Below are positions 1-8,383 of a stretch of DNA of 38,591 nt, one piece after another (position 1 is the first letter of the stretch; every line of letters begins with the position of its first letter). The notes under the pieces were generated by a model that was given only the letters and a program-made list of their open reading frames with translations, was not told the DNA's origin and did not search any database. Source of the DNA: Paenibacillus dendritiformis (GTDB lineage: Bacteria; Bacillota; Bacilli; Paenibacillales; Paenibacillaceae); the NCBI RefSeq assembly GCF_015845845.1, contig NZ_LDIG01000087.1, positions 1 through 38,591 of the forward strand, in the 5' to 3' direction. The translations under genes were made by a program, and so were the position numbers.

Positions 1-2
1 CG

Positions 3-89
3 ACCAAAGCGAAATGGGAGACGTCCGAAAAAGGCAACGAAGTCGATGAAACCGAAACTGATTGTGAGGTAATGACAAACGAAAAATGA
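3..89 (+). CDS. C-terminal end of an unidentified gene (partial)
   Basis: An open frame enters from the left edge and stops with TGA at 87-89. The 28 visible residues are strongly acidic and polar (ending CEVMTNEK) and match nothing I recognise. No ribosome site or start is visible because the gene begins outside the window. It may simply be a chance open frame; only its position at the edge and its lack of stops support it. Confidence 0.3.
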   Translation, partial: TKAKWETSEKGNEVDETETDCEVMTNEK

Positions 90-352
90 TTTTACATATA
101 ATGGATAACGCGCAGGGTCTATTTCCAGCTCGACTTTTTTAGACTTAGCGCGGACATTGCAGATGTAAATATATATCATATATAGATGTTAATTGAAATT
201 AGATTATGAACTAACCGCTCGATGCAACGCTAGTGGGAATTTAGCCTCTTGAGGTTAAAAATGCTGCGCCTGTGCAGCAATTTCGCACGCTTGCTTCATG
301 CACGGACCAGCTTGCCCTAACCTGTCCTGCCTTCCCCGGCCCCGCCCTTCAT
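90..352. other. AT-rich non-coding stretch
   Basis: No gene is supported here. The left half is AT-rich (ATATATATCATATATAG near 170-186). A small hairpin with arms TGCTGC and GCAGCA lies at 262-279, flanked by A-rich and T-rich bases, and could be a weak terminator for the gene entering from the left edge. Nothing else is visible. Confidence 0.4.
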
Positions 353-390
353 AAAAAAAAAAGACTGTCGACAGGACTTGGTCGACAGTC
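353..390 (-). terminator. Rho-independent terminator of the small secreted-protein gene
   Basis: On the minus strand a 10-bp perfect stem (GACTGTCGAC / GTCGACAGTC, 363-372 with 381-390) with an 8-nt loop is followed directly by ten T (A-run 353-362 on plus). It lies about 95 bp beyond the stop at 485, with a second palindrome in between. Confidence 0.85.
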
Positions 391-392
391 TG

Positions 393-422
393 AGGCGAGT
401 CAGGGGCGCCCCTGACTCGCCT
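393..422. repeat. Perfect 30-bp palindrome without a loop
   Basis: The half site AGGCGAGTCAGGGGC (393-407) is followed immediately by its exact reverse complement (408-422). It sits between the stop of the secreted-protein gene and the terminator hairpin at 353-390. It could be a second transcription-stopping hairpin, a protein-binding site or a remnant of a mobile-element end. The absence of a spacer is unusual for a terminator stem. Confidence 0.75.
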
Positions 423-484
423 TGCCTTTCCTTGTTGACACGCTGCATGCGGCTATCGATTATCAGCTTGCCTGCTGCCACCGA

Positions 485-874
485 TCAGTTGATTTTGTAT
501 GTAACCGTGAAGTAATTCATCGCGTACGAAGATGGAGCGGCAAATTGAACATACAGATAACCGTCTTCCGTCGCCGTAAAAATTCTGCCTACATTGCTAT
601 TGTAAAAAGTCCCGAGATGATAGTATGAACTATACACCGAATAATAGGCGTAGCTTCCTTGCGCATAAATGGTAAGCTGCTGCCCCTTCTTCAAGTAGAT
701 TCCTTCCCATGGGCTGACTTCATTCGGCCGCAGCGCGTAATACTTGATGAATTGCTGGCCTTCTTGAACGACGGGACCGGCAGAGGCGCCAGGAACAGGG
801 TTCTGAGAAGCATAGGCCGGCGAAGCGGTAGCCAGGATAGCTAACGCGGACAGGGAGAGCAGAAGCTTCTTCAT
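485..874 (-). CDS. small secreted protein of unknown function
   Basis: 129 residues. The first ~22 residues form a classical signal peptide: MKK, a leucine/alanine-rich core, and an ASPAYAS cleavage region. The mature part is about 107 residues, rich in Tyr and Ser (17 or so Tyr), alternating polar and aromatic residues in the manner of a small beta-sandwich; there is no Cys, no membrane segment and no sortase or repeat motif. The start is supported by AAGGAG nine bases upstream. The gene stands alone, with a good promoter upstream and a strong terminator downstream, so it is expressed as a single unit. I do not recognise the family; a carbohydrate- or surface-binding role is only a guess from the aromatic-rich beta pattern. 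Confidence 0.8.
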   Translation of the reverse strand: MKKLLLSLSALAILATASPAYASQNPVPGASAGPVVQEGQQFIKYYALRPNEVSPWEGIYLKKGQQLTIYAQGSYAYYSVYSSYYHLGTFYNSNVGRIFTATEDGYLYVQFAAPSSYAMNYFTVTYKIN

Positions 875-915
875 TTCACATCACTCCTTAAATATTTGTA
901 TTAGATGTAATATAT

Positions 916-927
916 GGTAGATCTACC
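916..927. promoter_or_regulatory. palindromic operator candidate at the start site of the secreted-protein gene
   Basis: The perfect 12-bp palindrome GGTAGATCTACC lies just downstream of the predicted -10 box, where transcription should begin. This is a typical place for a repressor site. No regulator gene is adjacent, so the binding protein is unknown. Confidence 0.4.
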
Positions 928-933
928 TTCTTA

Positions 934-962
934 AATATAACAAAGATATAATATAATGTAAA
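934..962 (-). promoter_or_regulatory. SigA-type promoter of the secreted-protein gene
   Basis: On the minus strand TTTACA (957-962) and TATATT (934-939) are separated by exactly 17 bases, followed by a leader of roughly 50 bases to the start codon at 874. One mismatch in each hexamer relative to the vegetative consensus. Confidence 0.65.
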
Positions 963-1042
963 CCTATTTTTCCTAATTTTTGTGTCTTTTGGTAGAAAAG
1001 ATCTGATTTCGCAGCTCCGGCCATAACAATAGAATGGAAACG

Positions 1043-1090
1043 AAAAAAAAACGGCTCTCCGCAGGCCATTGCAGCCTGATTGATGAGCCG
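1043..1090 (-). terminator. terminator of the sqr-cstB operon
   Basis: On the minus strand a stem CGGCTC/GAGCCG (1052-1057 with 1085-1090), with an inner CAGGC/GCCTG stem, runs into nine T (A-run 1043-1051 on plus). It lies 18 bases past the cstB stop codon. Confidence 0.8.
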
Positions 1091-1107
1091 CTCAGTAGAA
1101 CCGGTCT

Positions 1108-2553
1108 TTACTTCAGGATAGGCAATCCTTCCTCACGCCATCGGACGATGCCCCCCTGCAAATTCATGACATTCTTGCAGCCCTGCGCCTGCAGAATGCT
1201 GGCCGCAATCGCCGAACGCGCCCCTGTCCGGCATTGGGCAAGCAACGGCTTGCCTGAAGGCACCTCGCGAATGCGCCCCGGAAGGGTTCCGAGCAGAATA
1301 TGGCTTGCGCCCGGAATGCGGCCTTCCTCCCATTCCGCCCCGGAGCGCACGTCCACCACCGCTACCTCCCCGGCGAGAACCTGATCGGCGATGTCCGCCG
1401 GCGCCACTTCGCGATAGGATTCCAGGCCCGACGCCGCCGCATCGATGCCGCTCCACAGCGCGGAAGCCTCGATCGTGCCCGCGATCCGGTCGATGCCGAT
1501 GGAACGCATGTCACGGATAATCTCAGGCAGTTGATCCGCTTCCCCCATCACGTACAGCGGCCGTTCATCATCGACGAGCCATCCGGCCCAGGTCGTGAAG
1601 GAACGGTTGTACGGCAGGTTGAGCGTTCCCTTCACATGCCCGGACGCAAATTCCGCACTTGGCCGCGTATCAATCACAACGGCGCCTTCCTCCGCAATAT
1701 TGGAGACAGCCGTGAGTGTCCCCTCAATCCACTCCGGTGCGGGAAGGCGGGCGAGCAGCGCCGGACCATCGCGGTTCACCCGCTTCATGCGGGGGAAATA
1801 GGTTGGAGGCTCGGGCTGTCCCGCCAATAACGCGGCGGTGAAGGCCGACTCGTCCTCCATGGATAAGGCCCAATTGAAGCGCTTCTCGTAGCCGACGGTC
1901 GAGGACGGGATCGCGCCAAGCGCCTTGCCGCAGGCGCTGCCCGCTCCATGGGCCGGCCATACCTGCACATAGTCAGGGAGCTGCTTGAAGCGCTGCAGAG
2001 AGCGGTACATCTGCTTCGCTCCCTCCGCGGCGGTGCCTGCCAGGCCCACCGCTTTCTCCAGCAGATCCGGCCGGCCAATATCGCCGACGAAGACGAAGTC
2101 GCCCGTAAAGATGCCTATCGGGCTATCGGCGCCCCCGCCCCGGTCCGTCAGCAGGAAAGACACGCTCTCTGGGGTATGGCCCGGCGTATGCAGCACTTCG
2201 AACTCGAGCCGGCCCACCTGGAACCGATCCCCGTCCCGGACCAGCCGATGCTTGATCGCCGCACCGCCCTGCCCGCCGTTCACATAAGCGTAAGACCAGT
2301 CCGGCCCGCCTTCGCCCGATACGTATAGCGTCGCCCCATGCTCCTCCCCGAGCTCGCGGGCGCCCGATACGAAGTCGGCGTGGATATGCGTCTCCGCCGC
2401 GGCCACGATCGTCAAGCCTTCGGCCTGAGCCGTCTTGATATACGGAACAACATCGCGGCCGGGATCGATCACGATCGCTTCCCCCGTCGCTTGGCAGCCC
2501 ACGAGGTACGAGGCGTGGGCCAGCTTCTCATTGTAAAAATAGCGCAGCAGCAT
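1108..2553 (-). CDS. cstB: CstB-like persulfide dioxygenase-rhodanese fusion
   Basis: 481 residues in three domains. Residues 1-~245 are a metallo-beta-lactamase fold of the persulfide dioxygenase type: THIHAD (H56, H58, D60), TPGHT (H126) and TGD (D152), giving the His-His-Asp iron site known from ETHE1. C208 in GSACGK matches the extra cysteine of CstB. Residues ~275-370 are a rhodanese-like domain with no catalytic cysteine. Residues ~385-478 are an active rhodanese with C441 in CRTGAR. In Staphylococcus aureus CstB oxidises low-molecular-weight persulfides and produces thiosulfate; the same reaction is expected here. It is the second gene of an operon, 77 bases after sqr, with ribosome site AAGGGGAG. 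Cytoplasmic. The domain order equals that of CstB, so the assignment is firm. Confidence 0.9.
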   Translation of the reverse strand: MLLRYFYNEKLAHASYLVGCQATGEAIVIDPGRDVVPYIKTAQAEGLTIVAAAETHIHADFVSGARELGEEHGATLYVSGEGGPDWSYAYVNGGQGGAAIKHRLVRDGDRFQVGRLEFEVLHTPGHTPESVSFLLTDRGGGADSPIGIFTGDFVFVGDIGRPDLLEKAVGLAGTAAEGAKQMYRSLQRFKQLPDYVQVWPAHGAGSACGKALGAIPSSTVGYEKRFNWALSMEDESAFTAALLAGQPEPPTYFPRMKRVNRDGPALLARLPAPEWIEGTLTAVSNIAEEGAVVIDTRPSAEFASGHVKGTLNLPYNRSFTTWAGWLVDDERPLYVMGEADQLPEIIRDMRSIGIDRIAGTIEASALWSGIDAAASGLESYREVAPADIADQVLAGEVAVVDVRSGAEWEEGRIPGASHILLGTLPGRIREVPSGKPLLAQCRTGARSAIAASILQAQGCKNVMNLQGGIVRWREEGLPILK

Positions 2554-2630
2554 GTATGCCGCTCTCCCCTTTCTCTGACACAGTAAACTGCCGTTTTGTA
2601 TCTGTTTCTGTCGCCATGATGGGCCGGCGG

Positions 2631-3833
2631 CTACATCCGTCCCTTCAGCATGCCGTGCCAGTATAGCTTCGGCAGCAAATCCTTCTTCAGCACATACATG
2701 CTGTACCGCTCCTTCGACTGGTCGAACGGGAACGTCTCCCGCGGCGTCAAATCATAATCGAACTCCGCCAGAATGAGCCGGTTATAGCCCGTTACGAGCG
2801 GACAGGAGGTATACCCGTCATAGCTTGCATCCAGCGGTTGCCTCGCCAGCACGCTCAATACATTACGTGCCGCCACCGGGGCCTGCTTGCGAATGGCCGC
2901 GCCTGTCTTCGAGGTCGGCAGATTGCTGCAATCGCCCAAAGCGAACACGTTCGCGAACCGGACATGCTGCAGCGTATGCTTATCGACCTCGGCCCAGCCG
3001 CCCGGCCCGGCAAGCGGACTGTCCCGGATGAAGGACGGAGCGGACATCGGCGGCACGACATGAATCATATCGTACCGGAGCGTCTCCCGCTCCTTCGTGT
3101 CCACATGCTCGAAGACCGCTTCCCGCTTGGCGGAGTCAATCTCCACCAGATTGCGCTTGTATTTGGCCGTGATGCCTTTGCGTTCCACCACCTTGTCGAG
3201 CGCCGCGGCATACTTCGGCACGGCGAAAATCGACGCATTGCCGGATGCAAAGATAATGTCGGTCTTCTCCCTGACCCCCGCGCGCCGGAATGCGTCATCG
3301 GCCAAATACATGATTTTCTGGGGCGCGCCTCCGCACTTGATAGGCGTGCTCGGCTGGGTGAATATCGCGGTCCCGCCGCGGAACTCCCGGATCGACCGCC
3401 AAGTGCTGTCCACATAGCGGTAATCATAGTTGCTGCACACGCCTTCGCGCCCGATGCACTCCTTCAGCCCCTTGATCCGATCCCAATCCACCTGGATGCC
3501 CGCCGCGACGACGAGGACATCGTACCCGATGACGGTGCCTGTGCTCGTCACGATCCGGTTCTCCTCCGGACGGAAATGCGCGACCGCTTCCCGCAGCCAA
3601 TCGGCTCCCTTCGGGATAAGCGATTGCTGATCGCGCTCCGTGGCCTCCTTGCGCACGACTCCGCCGCCGACGAGCGTCCACAAGGGCTGATAGTAATGCT
3701 TGGCCTGCGGATCGACGAGCACGACGGAGCCGTGCAGCTCGGCCGACGCGCGCAGCAAACGGGCCGCAACCGACAATCCGGCGCTGCCTGCCCCGACAAT
3801 GGCGACGGCATAGTGAAGTTGCTGTGGCACCAC
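2631..3833 (-). CDS. sqr: sulfide:quinone oxidoreductase (type II-like)
   Basis: 400 residues, an FAD flavoprotein of the disulfide reductase superfamily at the membrane surface. It oxidises sulfide, passes electrons to quinone and hands sulfane sulfur to a thiol acceptor. Visible features: Rossmann motif GAGSAG at 14-19, the QPLWTLVGGG segment typical of SQR, C167 in IKCGGAPQK and C344 in SCPLVTGY as the likely redox cysteine pair, and GDCSNLPTSKT near 300-310, the second FAD-contacting region. Length fits SQR (~400). The frame begins with two GTG codons; GGGAGG lies 4 bases before the first and 7 before the second, so the second (start at 3830) is slightly favoured. First gene of the pair with cstB, whose product consumes the persulfide. 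No CstR-like repressor or CstA gene is next to it. Confidence 0.9.
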   Translation of the reverse strand: MVPQQLHYAVAIVGAGSAGLSVAARLLRASAELHGSVVLVDPQAKHYYQPLWTLVGGGVVRKEATERDQQSLIPKGADWLREAVAHFRPEENRIVTSTGTVIGYDVLVVAAGIQVDWDRIKGLKECIGREGVCSNYDYRYVDSTWRSIREFRGGTAIFTQPSTPIKCGGAPQKIMYLADDAFRRAGVREKTDIIFASGNASIFAVPKYAAALDKVVERKGITAKYKRNLVEIDSAKREAVFEHVDTKERETLRYDMIHVVPPMSAPSFIRDSPLAGPGGWAEVDKHTLQHVRFANVFALGDCSNLPTSKTGAAIRKQAPVAARNVLSVLARQPLDASYDGYTSCPLVTGYNRLILAEFDYDLTPRETFPFDQSKERYSMYVLKKDLLPKLYWHGMLKGRM

Positions 3834-4019
3834 TTACCCTCCCCTGTTCCCCAATGCTGCTAGCCTGCTTCTGCATTCAACCTATAAGGGCTTGCCTGCC
3901 GCTGTATTCCAATGTTCGCCAGGGTCCCCTAAATGCACCAATGGTCAAATTATATGGCTGGACTTCGGTTTCTATGATTTTCTTTTCTTTTTGACGCCGA
4001 GGCAAAAAATGAGCAGCCG

Positions 4020-4048
4020 TTGACATCTCCGATTCTCGTCGCTATTAT
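4020..4048 (+). promoter_or_regulatory. near-consensus vegetative promoter of the DHA2 exporter gene
   Basis: TTGACA (4020-4025), 17 bases, TATTAT (4043-4048). Such a strong promoter implies tight repression, fitting the operator candidate just downstream. It leaves a leader of about 125 bases before the ATG at 4181, within the gene-free stretch 3834-4180. No promoter for the opposite-strand sqr gene stands out in that stretch. Confidence 0.8.
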
Positions 4049-4077
4049 TTATACTACAGAAAGTGACTAGTAGGTTT

Positions 4078-4102
4078 TATAGAAAACTATATGTTTTCTA
4101 TA
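4078..4102 (+). promoter_or_regulatory. inverted-repeat operator candidate in the exporter leader
   Basis: Perfect 10-bp arms TATAGAAAAC (4078-4087) and GTTTTCTATA (4093-4102) around 5 bases. It lies about 25 bases after the predicted start site, positioned to block transcription or to form a leader hairpin. A second, imperfect element around ACTAGT lies at about 4063-4075. LmrB-type exporters in Bacillus are repressed by TetR-family proteins (LmrA/YxaF) at sites near the start; whether these bases match that box was not tested. Confidence 0.5.
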
Positions 4103-4180
4103 TTGGAGCAAGAAGCCTCTCCTTGTTCCTGCAGCTTATCAGTTTACTTCCACATTACTTAGAAAGCAGGTCTTAACGTT

Positions 4181-5641
4181 ATGCACAACCATTCCGCAGC
4201 ACATCCTTCTCCGCAGGGCGGTGAAGTCTCGCTCAAACAGTTAATCGCGCCTCTTCTTGCCGTCATCATTGGAACTTTCATGGTTATACTAGACAGCACC
4301 GTCGTCAATGTTGCCATTCCGACACTCGTAGAATACTTTGATGCTTCACTTCAATCGATTCAATGGTCGGTGACGGCGTATACGCTCGCATTGTCCGCGG
4401 TAATCCCGCTCGCAGGCTGGATGTCGGATCAATTTCAAGCCAAGCGGGTGTTTCTGGCTTCTATAGGGTTGTTCACGGTCGGATCTATCCTGTGCGCGTT
4501 CGCGCAGACAACAGAGCAATTGATCTTTTTTCGGGTGCTCCAGGGGATTGGAGGCGGAATGGTCTCGCCTATCGGGATGGCGATGGTCTACCGTCTTGCG
4601 CCAGCCCGCCAGCGAGGTTCTGTCATAGGCATGTTCGGGATTCCGATGCTGCTTGCCCCGGCCCTGGGCCCGGTATTGTCCGGGTGGCTGGTTGAGTATG
4701 TAACCTGGCAGTGGATTTTTCTTATTAATCTACCAATTGGCATAGCGGGAATTGTGATTGGGCGGAAATGGCTGCCTTCCTTTCCAAGCATGCAGGCCCC
4801 TTCTCTGGACATGAAGGGGATGATCCTTGGACCGCTCGCTTTTTCCATGATAACGTTTGGAGTTAGCGAGGGCGGGGTGAGCTGGACCTCTGCGAGAACG
4901 TTAACCGGTCTGGTTATCGGGGGGCTTTCTCTGATTCTCTTTGTCATCTCTTGCTTGCGTCATCGACAACCCTTGCTGGAGCTGCGCGTTTTCCGGTCTG
5001 CGGACTTTACCCGGGGCATTGTCATCTCATGGGTTATGCAGACCGCCTTATTTGGGACGGTTTTGTTATTTCCGCTTCTGCTTCAGCAAATGAAAGAATA
5101 TACGCCGCTGGAGACGGGGCTAATCATGCTGCCGCAGGCACTGGGCTCCATGATCTGTATGCCCATTGCGGGCAAAATTTTTGACAAGGTTGGAGCGCGT
5201 CCCCCTCTCCTGGTTGGGATGACGCTGATCACGGGCGCGCTGTTCACCATGTCATGCCTTACGCAGGATACCTCGTTAGCGATCATTATGAGCGCGCTGT
5301 TTTTGCTAGGTTCCGGAATGGGCCTGTCCATGATGGCTTTGAACACTCATGTATTGAATGCAACTCCCCGACACCTTGTCGGCAGGGTTACACCGCTTAC
5401 CAGCGCTTCTCAGCAAGTCGTCTCTTCGTTCGCAATTGCCGGGTTTACCGGATATTTCGCTTCGCGCATGACGGTGAACATGGCCCGGCCCACCGCAGAA
5501 ATGACGATACTGCAAGCAAGCGCGGCCTCTTTCGGGGAGACGTTTTTTCTGGCTGCGTGTATAGCTGGGGCAGGTTTGATTTCAAGCCTATTTCTCAGAA
5601 AACCAAAACAACAAGAGGCCGAAGCCAAGGATGGCAAATAG
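4181..5641 (+). CDS. DHA2-family (EmrB/QacA-type) multidrug exporter
   Basis: 486 residues, a major facilitator with about 14 membrane helices, acting as a proton-driven drug exporter in the cytoplasmic membrane. Helix 1 carries the DHA2 signature LDSTVVNVAIP (D1-type motif, with the conserved acidic residue); GWMSDQFQAKRVF is motif A after helix 2; the ALGPVLSGWL region in helix 5 is antiporter motif C. Length and sequence fit LmrB, which exports lincomycin and puromycin in Bacillus, but substrates cannot be read from sequence. The start at 4181 is the first ATG; no strong Shine-Dalgarno is visible close to it (AGAAAGCAGG lies 10-19 bases before). Stands alone with its own promoter and operator; convergent with the response-regulator gene 35 bases downstream. 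Confidence 0.88.
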   Translation: MHNHSAAHPSPQGGEVSLKQLIAPLLAVIIGTFMVILDSTVVNVAIPTLVEYFDASLQSIQWSVTAYTLALSAVIPLAGWMSDQFQAKRVFLASIGLFTVGSILCAFAQTTEQLIFFRVLQGIGGGMVSPIGMAMVYRLAPARQRGSVIGMFGIPMLLAPALGPVLSGWLVEYVTWQWIFLINLPIGIAGIVIGRKWLPSFPSMQAPSLDMKGMILGPLAFSMITFGVSEGGVSWTSARTLTGLVIGGLSLILFVISCLRHRQPLLELRVFRSADFTRGIVISWVMQTALFGTVLLFPLLLQQMKEYTPLETGLIMLPQALGSMICMPIAGKIFDKVGARPPLLVGMTLITGALFTMSCLTQDTSLAIIMSALFLLGSGMGLSMMALNTHVLNATPRHLVGRVTPLTSASQQVVSSFAIAGFTGYFASRMTVNMARPTAEMTILQASAASFGETFFLAACIAGAGLISSLFLRKPKQQEAEAKDGK

Positions 5642-5676
5642 AACGTCATGGATCGCAAAGTATTGACATGCTCACG

Positions 5677-6339
5677 CTACAATCGGCCCAGCTTGCTCAA
5701 GTATAGCACGAGCTCCGTCCGGTTCCTGCATTCGAGCTTATCCAGTATTCGGGATACATAATTTTTAACCGTCCCCTCCGTGACGAACAGAGCTTGAGCG
5801 ATCTCCTTATTGCTGCTGCCGGACAGGATATGCCGGGCGACTTCCGCCTCTCTCGGGGTAAGCAGCCCCAGCTTGTCCGGCACGGGAGCCTCTGGACGAG
5901 GCGGCATAGAGTTGTCCCGTCCGGAGGATATAGCTTCTACCATGCGTTCGGTCACCTTCGGATTGAGAAGCACGCTGCCGGAATATACCGTTTTAATCGC
6001 GTTAAAAATGTCGGCAGAACCGGAATCTTTTAAAATATATCCTTCCACCCCGTTCTTCAAGCCTTGGATAATATATTCATCTTCATTGAAGGTGGTCAGA
6101 ATGATAATCTTGACCTTCGGATGCTGCTCCTTCACCAATTGGGCAGCCGTAATCCCGTCCATCACCGGCATTCTGATGTCCATCAGGATCACGTCAGGTG
6201 TCATCACTTCAAGCTGTTCCAACAACACCTTGCCGTTTGGCACTTCACCGATGACCGAGACCTCCTCATACATGCTCAGGATCATTTTAAGCCCTTCCCG
6301 AACGATTTCCTGGTCATCTGCAATCATTACCTTGATCAT
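5677..6339 (-). CDS. NarL/LuxR-family response regulator
   Basis: 220 residues from the chosen start. Receiver domain 1-~120 with D8/D9 acidic pocket and phosphoacceptor D54 in LMDIRMP, followed by conserved T (ILTTF) and K (LKDS). A linker leads to a C-terminal LuxR helix-turn-helix (~155-215: LTPREAEVARHI, SNKEIAQALFVTEGTVKNYV). Start: AAGGGGG lies 5 bases before the ATG at 6339; an upstream in-frame ATG at 6354 has no ribosome site. The gene directly follows its cognate histidine kinase, which is broken, and faces a ruined ABC exporter gene, so the regulator is probably an orphan unless another kinase phosphorylates it. All domain residues are intact. Likely original role: controlling the neighbouring exporter. 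Confidence 0.88.
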   Translation of the reverse strand: MIKVMIADDQEIVREGLKMILSMYEEVSVIGEVPNGKVLLEQLEVMTPDVILMDIRMPVMDGITAAQLVKEQHPKVKIIILTTFNEDEYIIQGLKNGVEGYILKDSGSADIFNAIKTVYSGSVLLNPKVTERMVEAISSGRDNSMPPRPEAPVPDKLGLLTPREAEVARHILSGSSNKEIAQALFVTEGTVKNYVSRILDKLECRNRTELVLYLSKLGRL

Positions 6340-6354
6340 AGCGTCCCCCTTCAT

Positions 6355-7010
6355 TCATGCATGCTGCCCGCTGCTTCCCCCAGCCTGCTCAGGCTGCGGA
6401 GGAGGCCGGACAACAATAGTAAATCCCTTGTCGGAACTCCATTGAAGTTGTCCTCCGGGAGCGGCGATTCAGCCGTTCCATCCCCAATAGACCGTTCGAC
6501 TTGGCCAGCGGACCGCTTTCCAGAGCGTTATGATAAGTAGCATGCGAATTCCCGACTCCCGGCAACAGATGCGAATCGCGAACAAGGTCGCCCCGTCATG
6601 CCGAATCCCGTTCGTCTCGCCTTCCTGACCGTTGTGAGCAGGCACTCCTTAACATGGGGATTGTCCTCTTCTATCTCGTCATCCATTTCCAAGGGCCGCG
6701 GCAAGGAACTCCTTCGTCTGGTCCGGCTTGGAATCGATTGCTTGGCGTGCATATTCCAGGTTCATGCTTAACGTGCCCAAGGAATCATGCCATTCCCGGG
6801 CAATTCCGGTCAGCTCTTCAACGGCAGGCGAATAGATCTGCAGCGCGGCATTGGCTTCCTGCAGCTCCTTATATAGTTATTCCTTTTTGATTTTCTCATT
6901 AATGATGCTGCTAAAGAGCAACCCCACTAAGAAATCCGGCAAAAGAACTGTCAGTATATAGAAATCTACAGCTCGAACAGTACCAGTCGCAAATAACGAT
7001 AGTTTCTGTT
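6355..7010 (-). pseudogene. decayed DesK/LiaS-type histidine kinase
   Basis: The three minus-strand frames together show a NarL-type sensor kinase. The dimerisation motif appears as ELTGIAREWHDSLGTL with the phosphoacceptor His kept. Further on, remnants of the ATPase domain (HGATLFAIRI, GLLGMERLNRR) and the C-terminus GQLQWSSDKGFTIVVRPP lie in different frames. An in-frame TAA at 6877-6879 separates the membrane part (PDFLVGLLFSSIINEKIKKE) from the kinase core, and the ATP-binding region is shortened. The last codon is a TGA at 6355-6357, adjoining the first ATG of the regulator frame, as in an intact kinase-regulator operon. The 5' limit is uncertain. It cannot give a working kinase. Confidence 0.8.
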
Positions 7011-7204
7011 CGTTCTCCTGTTCTTTCAATACATATCACTTAATGATATCATGGCTTTTTTAGGTTTCATAGATAACGAAAGTCATCGAAAGAACAGGAA
7101 AAGTTATGCGGCGATTGAGTACTTTTGTGAATTGGGCGCAGCTCGCCATCATTCTACAATATTTTCTGTAAGGCAAACCAAATGACAACAGGAGGTATCA
7201 ATCG

Positions 7205-8236
7205 ATGCTTGAGCGAATCCGTCTGACCAAAAAATACGGCAATCAAACGATGATCAACAATTTGTCCCTTCATGCGCAACAAGCGGAAGCAGGGCTTCTG
7301 GGGCCGAACGGCTCCGGCAAATCTCCCGCGGTATCCATGATTTCCACGGTGCTGGCGCCCAGCAGCGGAGCCATCTTGATCGTCGTGCCCCCGGATACTG
7401 CTCTGTATGAACCTTTAAACGCCAAAGATAATCTGAAGTTTTTCGTCCGCCTGCATGGCTTTGACGGGCCTGCCGTTGGCATCGATCGCCAATCAAGGAA
7501 CGATAGTTTAAAAACCGTCAAACATCTGAACCGGGAAAATGGAATAACCGTGATTTGTTCAAGTCATTGCATGGAGGAGGTTAGGATTCTCTGCTCTCGG
7601 GTCGCCATTGCGGATCAAGGGAGGCTCCTTACTTATGGCTCGAAGGATGAGCTGAAGCACAAGACGGGAGCTCTGGCCACGCTGACGATCATCTTCCATT
7701 CCTTGGACAGCGAGGCGGTCGGCAAGGCAAAGCATATTCCCGGAACTAAAAAAATCACAATGGACAAGCAGCAACTGTCGATTCTGGTGAATCTGCAGGA
7801 AGGCAGTGTGAGTGATATAATGGAGGGCCTGAGAAGCCTGGGCGCTATGCTTGTCAGTCGGCTGAGTTTCCCTGTGAATTGGGTAAACACCCCAAGCATA
7901 CTGCATCTAACTTTCGTATACGGGCTGGCTCTCGGCTCTCTCGTTCTGTGCTGCGGATTGCTGGCGAACAATCATGCAGCGATAACCAGCTTTGCCGCAT
8001 CGGTATTATATGAGTCCGGTTTCTTGGGAGGCCTTTTTTTCGATAAAGATGCTTTTCCGCCCGCTTTGAAGGCAGTTCAGTCCGCCACGCCCAATGGAAA
8101 GGCCATTAACGCCTGCCTCCATTTTTTTCAGGGCGGGTGGCTGACCGATATGTTGACGGATATTTTCATGCTTGCGGGTGCGGCAGCCGTATTTTTCATC
8201 GCGGTTCTCTTATTGGCAGGCAGGAAGGGGCAATAA
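7205..8236 (+). pseudogene. in-frame deletion chimera of an ABC ATPase and an ABC-2 permease
   Basis: The 343-residue frame looks whole but is assembled from two damaged genes. Residues 1-~225 are a NatA-type ATPase: Walker A GPNGSGKSPAV (the usual Thr is Pro), then a jump from LKFFVRLHGFDGP to VGIDRQSRND, a relic of the Walker B/D-loop region, so the Q-loop and the LSGGQ signature are missing; SSHCMEEV is the switch-His region. From residue ~228 the sequence is only the membrane C-terminus of an ABC-2 permease (helices around LTFVYGLALGSLVLCCGLL and FMLAGAAAVFFIAVLLL). AGGAGG lies 9 bases before the ATG, so it could be translated, but not as a working transporter. Probably once the target of the adjacent two-component system. 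Confidence 0.82.
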
Positions 8237-8383
8237 AAATGCCGCTATTCCCGATTGGTTCCGCTGCTCTCCAGAACCATTCCAGGAACTCGGCATCGAA
8301 GCATACCCGTTAAAGAACGTCCCCTCCCGGATGTCGGACCACCGGTCCGGCACGGGAATGGGACGGGAACGGATACGAGACCT

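Noticed and set aside
2838-3863. 341-codon frame on plus opposite sqr
   Set aside because: Antisense shadow of a well-supported gene in a GC-rich region; no ribosome site and no recognisable motif.
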